DNA from: an uncultured Dysgonomonas sp.
GTDB lineage: Bacteria > Bacteroidota > Bacteroidia > Bacteroidales > Dysgonomonadaceae
Assembly (NCBI GenBank): GCA_937875275.1
Contig: CALNCC010000114.1
Coordinates: forward strand, 1 to 14,185
Length of the DNA: 14,185 bases
Direction: 5' to 3'
The notes beneath the pieces were generated by a model. The model searched no databases, had not been told where the DNA came from, and saw only the letters and a program-made list of their open reading frames with translations. How positions within the stretch are numbered: the stretch's first letter is position 1; every line of letters begins with the position of its first letter. Shown one piece after another: positions 1-6,089 of the stretch. Position numbers and translations under genes: made by a program.

Positions 1-336
1 GGTTTTTGTCGTATGTTATTTCTTTATACCAGCACGAGAGAATCTCATTTTCCATTCGGTCGTATACGCCTTTTCTCTTGTCGCTGTCCGTTACAAAGAA
101 TATGTTGAGGTCTTTATCGTATGTTATTTCTTCATACAAGCATGAGATAAGCTCATTTCCCATTCGGTCGTATACGCCTTTTTTCTTATCGCTGTCCGTT
201 ACAAAGAATATGTTTTGCTTTTTATCGTATGCTATTTCTTACTCGATTTTTGTGTACATGCACGGTACTATTTCATTTCCCATTTTGTCGAATACACCAT
301 ACGTTCCGTCTTTCTCGACAATGAATCCGTCTTTCG
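1..336. repeat. 108-bp tandem repeats inside the WG-repeat gene
   Basis: Positions 1-108 and 109-216 align without gaps and differ at about 12 sites (roughly 89% identity by eye). A third, more diverged unit spans about 217-336 and is 120 bp long because of a 12-nt extra segment around the in-frame stop. The 108-bp period equals 36 codons, one WG-type protein repeat plus spacer. The array continues to the left edge, so the copy number is unknown. High DNA identity between units suggests recent duplication or gene conversion. Confidence 0.85.
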
Positions 337-400
337 GTGTGTTGGCAAATATCGGTAAGGTCATTAATAAGTAGAGGTATAACAGTGCGAATCTTTTCAT
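1..400 (-). pseudogene. WG-repeat exported protein, 5' part, interrupted by an in-frame stop
   Basis: Read leftwards from an ATG at 400, the frame begins with a signal peptide (MKRFALLYLYLLMTLPIFAN) followed by the WG-repeat pattern KDGTYGVFDKMGNEIVPC. A TAA at 239-241 stops it after 53 codons. The same frame then continues without another stop to the window edge and encodes two more units with cores GVYDRMGNELISC and GVYDRMENEILSC. WG repeats form beta-rich folds usually taken to mediate binding; the ligand is unknown here. The first unit is 40 residues rather than 36, and the extra four codons contain the stop. Either the gene has decayed by a nonsense mutation, or this is a short peptide plus a remnant, or there is a sequencing error. 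The 3' end lies outside the window, so total length is unknown. Family identification is fairly sure; pseudogene status is inferred. Confidence 0.65.
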
Positions 401-526
401 AATATATAAATTTTAGTAATTAAATATACTTACATAACGCAAAGGCGGCTTTTTTTATAACATCGTTTATTGTGAAAATAAAGAAAAAAGGAGAATAGGG
501 AAAAGTATGCTAATAAAGCGAAAATG

Positions 527-559
527 TTTGCGTACACACAAACTTATTTATTATATTTG
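527..559 (+). promoter_or_regulatory. Bacteroidota-type promoter of the sugar isomerase-like gene
   Basis: TTTG at 527-530 and a perfect TAnnTTTG (TATATTTG) at 552-559 are separated by 21 nt, matching the Bacteroidota -33/-7 consensus. Transcription should begin at about 565, so an upstream in-frame ATG at 507 would not be on the message. This supports the ATG at 597 as the start. Confidence 0.65.
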
Positions 560-596
560 TAGAAACATCATTAGGTACAAAAACGAAAATATTATC

Positions 597-1427
597 ATGA
601 AAAAGCATTTGACATCTTTGCTGTTATTCTTCTTTTTGGCGGTGTCGGCATGGGCACAAGATCGCCCCGATCCGCAGTCGCCACCCGATGCAAACGAGAA
701 ATTTAAGGTCGGTATGGCGGGGTTCACCTTCGTTAAGTTCGATATAGACAAAACGTTGGAGACGATGCAGCGCGCCGATGTGCATTATCTGTGCATCAAA
801 GATTTTCATTTGCCGTTCAACAGTACCGACGAACAGATAGCGTCGTTTCACGCCAAGCTGAAGGCGAAAGGTGTTACGGGCTATGCCGTAGGCCCTATCT
901 ATATGAAGAGCGAAGAGGAGGTAGACAAAGGCTTTGAGTATGCCAAGCGAGTGGGCGTGAAGCTGATAGTGGGTGTGCCCAACGTGGAGTTGTTGCCCTA
1001 TGTAAACAAAAAAGTGAAAGAGTACGACATGAAATATGCCATCCATCTGCACGGACCCGATATAGAGCTGTATCCCGATGCCGAAGATGTGTGGAAACAT
1101 ACCAAAGACCTCGATGCGCGTATGGGCATGTGTCTCGATATAGGGCACGACCTGCGCAATGGCAAAGACCCTGTTGCCGATCTGAAAAAGTATAAGAGCC
1201 GTGTTTTTGATATTCACATCAAAGACGTTACAGCAGCTTCGAAACAAGGATATTCGGTTGAGATAGGACGAGGAATTATCGACTTCCCTGCATTTGTGAA
1301 AATGTTGCGCAAGGTAGGTTACACGGGCGTGTGCAGCCTCGAGCATGAGCGCAATATGGACAACCCGTTTATGGGAATAGCCGAGTCGATAGGATACTTT
1401 AGAGCGATGATAAAAGCGACGAAATAA
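597..1427 (+). CDS. Exported sugar phosphate isomerase/epimerase-like TIM-barrel protein
   Basis: The 276-residue product belongs to the xylose-isomerase-like TIM-barrel (AP endonuclease 2) superfamily, whose members are divalent-metal-dependent sugar or sugar-phosphate isomerases and epimerases; the substrate here is not deducible. A signal peptide occupies residues 1-21 (hydrophobic LLLFFFLAVSA, then WAQ), so it acts outside the cytoplasm, unlike classical members. Visible motifs are IHLHG (149-153), CLDIGHD (179-185), FDIHIKDV (204-211) and SLEHE (247-251). Likely metal-ligand candidates are E131, D181 or H184, H207 and E249, from family pattern only. The ATG at 597 is chosen because it starts the signal peptide and lies downstream of the promoter; an extension to 507 would bury the signal. 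It is monocistronic, with a terminator about 40 bp downstream. Similar exported proteins are common in Bacteroidota. Family assignment is confident; exact reaction unknown. Confidence 0.88.
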   Translation: MKKHLTSLLLFFFLAVSAWAQDRPDPQSPPDANEKFKVGMAGFTFVKFDIDKTLETMQRADVHYLCIKDFHLPFNSTDEQIASFHAKLKAKGVTGYAVGPIYMKSEEEVDKGFEYAKRVGVKLIVGVPNVELLPYVNKKVKEYDMKYAIHLHGPDIELYPDAEDVWKHTKDLDARMGMCLDIGHDLRNGKDPVADLKKYKSRVFDIHIKDVTAASKQGYSVEIGRGIIDFPAFVKMLRKVGYTGVCSLEHERNMDNPFMGIAESIGYFRAMIKATK

Positions 1428-1462
1428 TTTTTTCATTTGTAGATTGTTTGTGTTTGTAAATT

Positions 1463-1508
1463 GAGAGGAGAAATGCCGCACGGTATTTCCCCTCTTTTTG
1501 TTTTTTTA
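1463..1508 (+). terminator. Rho-independent terminator of the sugar isomerase-like gene
   Basis: An imperfect 13-bp stem pairs 1465-1477 (GAGGAGAAATGCC) with 1482-1494 (GGTATTTCCCCTC), with a GCAC-type loop, one mismatch and one G-T pair. It is followed by TTTTTG and seven further T residues. It begins 37 nt after the stop codon and separates this gene from the blaI-type operon. Confidence 0.8.
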
Positions 1509-1520
1509 AGAATAAAATAT

Positions 1521-1550
1521 TTTGATCGTATAAATTATTTCATAGATTTG
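1521..1550 (+). promoter_or_regulatory. Promoter of the blaI/M56 operon
   Basis: TTTG at 1521-1524 and a perfect -7 element TAGATTTG at 1543-1550 are 18 nt apart. Transcription should begin at about 1555-1557, inside the palindrome described in the next entry, as expected for a repressor-controlled promoter. Confidence 0.65.
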
Positions 1551-1551
1551 C

Positions 1552-1612
1552 ATTCTACATCGTGTAGAATTAATGATTGTTATTGTAGAACGAAGTGCGA
1601 ATAACGTAGAAT
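1552..1612 (+). promoter_or_regulatory. Probable BlaI-type operator: perfect palindrome plus phased half-sites
   Basis: ATTCTACA-TCG-TGTAGAAT (1552-1570) is a perfect 8+8 inverted repeat. It contains the TACA...TGTA arrangement known for BlaI/MecI operators and lies immediately after the -7 element. The right-hand core recurs as TGTAGAA at 1584-1590 and CGTAGAAT at 1605-1612, each exactly 21 bp after the previous one, about two turns of B-DNA. The last copy abuts the ATG at 1614. Autoregulation by the BlaI-type protein is inferred. Confidence 0.7.
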
Positions 1613-1613
1613 T

Positions 1614-1988
1614 ATGGTAAAACTGTCGAATAGTGAAAAGCAATTAATGGATCTCATCTGGGAACAGGGCGATCTGTTTATGAAAGATATAATAGAATCG
1701 TACCCCGACCCCAAGCCCGCGGCAACGACGGTGGCAACGCTGCTCAAGAGGATGCAGGACAAAGGGTTTGTGGGATATCGCCTCTTTGGCAATTCGCGCC
1801 AATACTATCCGCTGGTGGCACGAGAGAGCTATTGCTCGCTGCACATGAATGAGCTGATCGAAGATTTTTTCGACAATTCATCGTTCCGCTTTGCATCGTT
1901 CTTTACACGCCGGAGCGACATGAGCGAAGCCGAACTCGAAGACCTGAAACGTATTGTTGAACAAGAAATAAAAAAGAAAAAACAATGA
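1614..1988 (+). CDS. BlaI/MecI-family transcriptional repressor
   Basis: A 124-residue protein of the usual size for the BlaI/MecI/CopY (penicillinase repressor) family. Residues 1-75 form the winged helix-turn-helix: VKLSNSEKQLMDLIWEQG, then KPAATTVATLLKRMQDKGFV (recognition helix) and a wing ending RQYYPLV. Residues about 80-124 form the helical dimerisation part, ending in a basic KKKK tail. Known members bind TACA/TGTA palindromes as dimers and are cleaved or released when the partner M56 membrane protease is activated. The next gene is such a protease, with ATGA overlap between stop and start, so the two are co-translated. A palindrome of the right type overlaps the promoter. No beta-lactamase or penicillin-binding protein gene is nearby, so regulated genes other than this operon are unknown. 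Confidence 0.93.
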   Translation: MVKLSNSEKQLMDLIWEQGDLFMKDIIESYPDPKPAATTVATLLKRMQDKGFVGYRLFGNSRQYYPLVARESYCSLHMNELIEDFFDNSSFRFASFFTRRSDMSEAELEDLKRIVEQEIKKKKQ

Positions 1989-4066
1989 TACTCTATATCG
2001 CCAAAGTACTTATTTGCCAGTCGCTGCTGATGCTCTCATATCGGGTGCTGCTGCACAACGAAAGAATGAATCGTTTCAAACGGGTTTACCTCTTGTCGGC
2101 TATCGCATTATCTTTCCTTGTGCCGTTTGTAGACTCGCCCATGCCGGCTATGCCGCAAGCCAAAGCGCTGATAGATATGCGCATAGAGCCTGTATATACA
2201 TCTGTGGCAGACGAGATGGAGATTGTTCCTCTGTCTGTTCCTCAAGCGATGGTCGCCCATGCGGAGATTACGCCTGTGGCAACGGTTGACGAGGCGAGCG
2301 AGGTGTCGCTCACTCACATTCTGATTGCAGTATATGCATTGGTTACATGCACACTGTTGGTGCGCCTTGTGAGAGACGTGAGCAAGATGATGCGTCTCAT
2401 CCGTCGGTCGCCACAGATAAAGAGGGGCGGATATACGATAGTGCTCTTGGAGAATAAAAGCGAGATATGCAGCTTTCTCCATTATGTAATGCTGCCGAAA
2501 GACGATTATCTGAATCGTAAAATAAGTGGAGATATCTTGGCACACGAGGTGGCTCATGTCAGGCAACGACATTCGTGCGACGTGCTCATCGTCGAGCTGC
2601 TGTTATGTTTGCTCTGGTTCGACTTGCCCCTTTATTTCTACAAAGCATATATGAAAATGAACCATGAATACTTGGCAGATGAGGCCGTAGCTAAAGCCTC
2701 TGACGACCTGTCGCAATATCAATACCGGTTGATAAATATTGCAGGCAGCAAATCGGACATGCGTCTGTCCAGCGGTTTCAGCTATAAAACAACTAAACAA
2801 AGATTAATTATGATGACAAAAAACACGACACGGAAGAAAATCTTGTTAAAACAAACCCTTGTGTCAGCTCTAACCATATCGGCGGTGCTTGTCTTGGGAA
2901 ATACACCCACACAAGCCTCGTCCGAAGAAAGAACGGTATATTATGTAGATCAGTTGGCGAAGATAGAAGGGCATGACAATCTTATAGACACCAATGACGT
3001 AGATGTGAGCAAATTGTGGGATGCTGTGCGCCAGTTGACTCCTGAGCTGGCGGGTTCGTCCGATGATAAATTGGATGGAAAATCTAAAATGCTTAAAGTT
3101 GACACCTCGGGAATACACAATCGGAATTTTGTTATTCTAACAGCCGATTCGATTAGGGTATCAAATGACATGATGTACCTGAACAATGCTACTGTTGAAT
3201 TTCGCCATTCTCCTGTTCCTAAGGGAGACTCTATTCAATATACTGTGTCTACGATGTCGGCAGATGAATTAATAATGAATACAAAAAAGATGGGAGTAGA
3301 GGATATGCCCCATTTAGGGTTAGTGAAACCTGAAACGTTGTCTGCGAAGGAACGTACGCTGACAATACACAAAAGCGAGCAGGAAAAAGATCGTTCATTC
3401 GACATTGATCCAAGAGCTATTTCTTCGATAGGAGGTGCTCCTCGTAAACTGCAAGACTTGTCGTTAGATTTTGTGAAAAAATGGGACGAATCTTCAGCAT
3501 ATACAGTCTGGATTGATGATGAGATAGTGAAAGATTTTAAGACAGCTGATTATGATTGGAGTGAATTGAAAAATAATTGGTTTATAGAGGTTTATAGTTT
3601 TTCTACATATAATCATTCAATCAAGTCTCATGTCTACTTAGCCACGCCTGACTATCTGACCCGAAGAACCAATGAAGGGCATTTCAATTATCAGTTCGAT
3701 GCAGATGATAAATCAGTTGCATCCCGATATGCTTATAATAGAAGTCGGTATTTTGTTAGTGGGGCTATGTCAGGAAATACAGTTCGGGGGTATCCGATAA
3801 AGGTGGCGGGAATATATTCCGAAAAAGATCTGAAAGAGTGGGAGGGTAATCAATATACAATTTGGATTGACGACGAGAAGGTCGGCGATTTTAACGTGGC
3901 AAACTACAGCTGGGATCAACTAAAAGAATATCACGTGATGATGCAGCAAAAGCTTAACATCAAGGGCGATGATCGGACTGGTATCTATCTGGTAACGCCC
4001 GATTATCTGAACAAGAGGATAAAAGAAAAGCATAAGAATTACTTGAGATATGGCAAGAAAGATTGA
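1985..4066 (+). CDS. BlaR1/MecR1-like M56 membrane metalloprotease with a duplicated novel outer domain
   Basis: A 693-residue membrane protein. Hydrophobic segments lie at about 3-22, 34-49, 110-128 and 287-305. The zinc protease lies between the third and the last: HEVAH at 187-191 (H187, E188, H191) and a likely third ligand in NHEYLADEAV (E228). In BlaR1 this domain faces the cytoplasm and the C-terminal sensor faces outward. Here about 390 residues follow the last membrane segment. I see no transpeptidase-type SxxK/SxN/KTG set in them, so the ligand is probably not a beta-lactam bound BlaR1-style. Instead two related blocks at 506-569 and 624-687 share YTxWIDDExVxDF, a YxW pair and YLxTPDYLxxR. 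The tail-encoding DNA (about 3110-3800) is visibly more AT-rich than the protease part. It overlaps the repressor gene by 4 bp. M56 identity is strong; the tail's function is unknown. Confidence 0.9.
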   Translation: MILYIAKVLICQSLLMLSYRVLLHNERMNRFKRVYLLSAIALSFLVPFVDSPMPAMPQAKALIDMRIEPVYTSVADEMEIVPLSVPQAMVAHAEITPVATVDEASEVSLTHILIAVYALVTCTLLVRLVRDVSKMMRLIRRSPQIKRGGYTIVLLENKSEICSFLHYVMLPKDDYLNRKISGDILAHEVAHVRQRHSCDVLIVELLLCLLWFDLPLYFYKAYMKMNHEYLADEAVAKASDDLSQYQYRLINIAGSKSDMRLSSGFSYKTTKQRLIMMTKNTTRKKILLKQTLVSALTISAVLVLGNTPTQASSEERTVYYVDQLAKIEGHDNLIDTNDVDVSKLWDAVRQLTPELAGSSDDKLDGKSKMLKVDTSGIHNRNFVILTADSIRVSNDMMYLNNATVEFRHSPVPKGDSIQYTVSTMSADELIMNTKKMGVEDMPHLGLVKPETLSAKERTLTIHKSEQEKDRSFDIDPRAISSIGGAPRKLQDLSLDFVKKWDESSAYTVWIDDEIVKDFKTADYDWSELKNNWFIEVYSFSTYNHSIKSHVYLATPDYLTRRTNEGHFNYQFDADDKSVASRYAYNRSRYFVSGAMSGNTVRGYPIKVAGIYSEKDLKEWEGNQYTIWIDDEKVGDFNVANYSWDQLKEYHVMMQQKLNIKGDDRTGIYLVTPDYLNKRIKEKHKNYLRYGKKD

Positions 4067-4095
4067 GTAACTGAGGTTTTTAATGCAAAGTGTTG

Positions 4096-4131
4096 CAGGC
4101 ATGTCTATTCGCAGATGTGCCTGTTTCTTTT
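4096..4131 (+). terminator. Terminator of the blaI/M56 operon, overlapping the convergent gene's end
   Basis: An 11-bp stem pairs CAGGCATGTCT (4096-4106) with AGATGTGCCTG (4113-4123), with two G-T pairs and a six-base loop, followed by TTTCTTTT. It terminates plus-strand transcription about 30 nt after the M56 gene. The 3' arm and loop encode the last codons and TAG stop of the minus-strand gene. On the minus strand no T-run follows the hairpin, so it is probably one-directional. Confidence 0.75.
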
Positions 4132-5775
4132 CAGTCCTAAATAGACGCAAAACACAACGAATGCAATTGCGGAGACGATCCATGACGCCCATTGCGTCGT
4201 AGTTCCCTCATACCATACATTTACGTTGCCCGATGAGGAAACAGCAACATCGACCAGCCCGTTCTCGCTTTCGGAGACATCTGCCGGCACGCCGTTTATC
4301 GTTGCCGCATATCCTTTGTAGTGGAATAGGGGCAATTCGACAATGTCGGGGGTTGTTGCCGCAACGGTAAAAGACACGCTTCTGCCATTCCTTTCCATTC
4401 CTGATATTCGGGTGTTTGCATTGTTGCATGCAATCGAATCATTCCGCTCGTTGATGCGGAACGGAGATCCGAATTTCGCAGGAACATATTCACATCCTCC
4501 ACCTAAGTCATAGTTGTATATCGTTGTGTTCTCTATGTAATCTTTTTTATTACAATTCTTTAATCGATAGTCCGAGCTGTGTATTATGATAATCCCTGTA
4601 CATAGCAGCATGATAACGATGCGTACAAGCAAACGTTGTTTCGACTCCTTGAAAATAACGCTCAGATAGAAAGCTGTCGCAACAGCAAAAAACAGAGAAG
4701 CAAACTCGAAAAGCCGCCAGGGGAATTGAAGATAAGACAGTTGATTGAACGGAAATCGTGCCCAAGGAAAGATCGATGACGAGGCAAGGATGCAGCTCAA
4801 GCCCAAGACAACGCCGATATCTGTATATTTCAGTAGGCGATTATTTGTCCAACTCGAACGGATGAATATGCGAAGCAGAATGCCTGTAACCAATAGAATG
4901 CCGACACTTGGCGCAGGGCTGCCTGACAGAGGCAACAAACCTTGCAGCAGAGATAGGAAAGATAATTTTGCTTTGTGAGGGACTGCCCACTGGTTTGTGT
5001 CGAAAAGAAAAGTTCCCGAACTCATTTGTTCCAGTAGCGGAACGACAAATGCAGCTGCGAGCATGATCGTTGCCACGCCTGCACCTATGAGATATGCCAA
5101 CCGCAGAGGCTCTTTCAATATTCGTTTGTATGAGGCGGCAACAATCAGCAGCACAAGTGCAAATGTGAGTACCGATGCCAACAGGTGCGAAAATATCAGC
5201 AATGTGAATCCGATAGAGATCACATGCCATTTCTGCTTGAAGGCGGGAGAATACAGAATGTAATACAACCCAAGCAAGGCGATGGGCAGGAAGGTAAACG
5301 ACAGAGCCTCGCCCAATGCTGCTCGCTGATAGAGGTCTAACAGGCGATATGCCGAGAAAGTGTAAAGTAACGAAGCCGTAAAAGCGATGAAGTGGCAACC
5401 ATATATTTTTCGCACGGCATGATAGGTCAATGTTCCGCAAAGAATGGTCATTGTCATCAACATAGTTCTGTATGCCGCAATGTCGCCGATGAGATTTGCC
5501 AGTGCCGCAAAAGGAGTCAGAAGGATGTTAGGATAGAACACATTAGACAGATAACCATACCCATTGGCTGCCGTATAGTCTGTGTAGAACGGGAATGAGC
5601 CGTCGGCAATAGCAGCCGCCAATGCCTTGAATCGCCGCATGTGGAAATAGAAATCGTCTCCGCAGTAAATGGGCGAGTAAGACAAATCGACCAACGCCGA
5701 AAGGATGAACAAACCAACCAAGAAAAACGGGTAGCGATTGTCTCGGTTGGCAGTCAGTGAGTTTGTCGGCTTCAC
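4105..5775 (-). CDS. Polytopic membrane protein, GT-C/YfhO-like (PTPS-related membrane family)
   Basis: A 556-residue integral membrane protein with about 10-12 hydrophobic segments. It begins with a short cytoplasmic stretch and a membrane helix at about 15-33, followed by GDDFYFHMRR (39-48), an acidic first loop of the kind seen in GT-C lipid-linked-sugar glycosyltransferases. Further signatures are GYGYLSNVFYPNILL (72-86), a YRLLDLYQRAALGEALSF stretch and FPWRLFEF. A soluble outer domain (about 400-525) and a final helix with basic tail RNRHICE follow. It resembles the family labelled '6-pyruvoyl-tetrahydropterin synthase related membrane protein', a misleading name because no pterin enzyme fold is visible. 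A role in transferring sugars to envelope molecules is inferred. The start is GTG at 5775, overlapping the preceding stop by GTGA. It is the last gene of the minus-strand unit. Confidence 0.75.
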   Translation of the reverse strand: MKPTNSLTANRDNRYPFFLVGLFILSALVDLSYSPIYCGDDFYFHMRRFKALAAAIADGSFPFYTDYTAANGYGYLSNVFYPNILLTPFAALANLIGDIAAYRTMLMTMTILCGTLTYHAVRKIYGCHFIAFTASLLYTFSAYRLLDLYQRAALGEALSFTFLPIALLGLYYILYSPAFKQKWHVISIGFTLLIFSHLLASVLTFALVLLIVAASYKRILKEPLRLAYLIGAGVATIMLAAAFVVPLLEQMSSGTFLFDTNQWAVPHKAKLSFLSLLQGLLPLSGSPAPSVGILLVTGILLRIFIRSSWTNNRLLKYTDIGVVLGLSCILASSSIFPWARFPFNQLSYLQFPWRLFEFASLFFAVATAFYLSVIFKESKQRLLVRIVIMLLCTGIIIIHSSDYRLKNCNKKDYIENTTIYNYDLGGGCEYVPAKFGSPFRINERNDSIACNNANTRISGMERNGRSVSFTVAATTPDIVELPLFHYKGYAATINGVPADVSESENGLVDVAVSSSGNVNVWYEGTTTQWASWIVSAIAFVVFCVYLGLKRNRHICE

Positions 5776-6068
5776 TTTTGCTTGTTATAGTGTTGCATGA
5801 TGTCGCTTAGTGTAGTGATGTTTTCCTGCACAAATTCCTCAAACTCTTTCTCGCTCATGTGCAACACGGCAGAGTCTTTTTGGCACAAGAAATCGAAAAC
5901 ATCGGAACACATCATCGCCGCATTCAGCGAGTCTAAGCCGCTTGCCATCGAAGCTTTCATGCAGGCTGCGATATTCTCCTTCCTCATTTCATCGACAGAC
6001 AGTTGTTTCTTACAGGCAACTAACATGACGGCAAAACAGATAGCCGATAATAATACTATTTTCTTCAT
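5772..6068 (-). CDS. Small putative lipoprotein of unknown function
   Basis: A 98-residue protein with a lipoprotein signal: MKK, a hydrophobic stretch, then the lipobox-like MLVAC with C19 as the probable lipidated residue. The mature part is helical and acidic, with three more cysteines (C36, C54, C62) that could form a disulfide. I recognise no family. The start at 6068 is the only one giving a complete signal. Its stop overlaps the GTG of the membrane protein gene downstream by 4 bp, and its start lies 21 bp after the DUF4139 gene, so translation of the three genes is probably coupled. Envelope localisation is well supported; function is unknown. Confidence 0.75.
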   Translation of the reverse strand: MKKIVLLSAICFAVMLVACKKQLSVDEMRKENIAACMKASMASGLDSLNAAMMCSDVFDFLCQKDSAVLHMSEKEFEEFVQENITTLSDIMQHYNKQK

Positions 6069-6089
6069 TCGATTGTGATATATTTATTG

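Noticed and set aside
1..336. Possible CRISPR-like array because of regular repeats
   Set aside because: Units are 108 bp, diverged, coding and without unique spacers, so this is a protein repeat.
6..374. Plus-strand open frame of 122 codons over the left end
   Set aside because: It is the antisense of the WG-repeat gene; its repetitive Ser/Tyr/Phe-rich product only reflects the repeats on the other strand.
507..596. Upstream start for the sugar isomerase-like gene
   Set aside because: It lies before the promoter's expected start site and would hide the signal peptide.
624..1481. Minus-strand open frame of 285 codons
   Set aside because: It is antisense to the TIM-barrel gene, and its His/Tyr-rich composition matches no family I recognise.
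1614..4066. Beta-lactam resistance operon
   Set aside because: Regulator and protease are of the BlaI/BlaR1 type, but no beta-lactamase gene is present and the sensor domain lacks visible penicillin-binding motifs.
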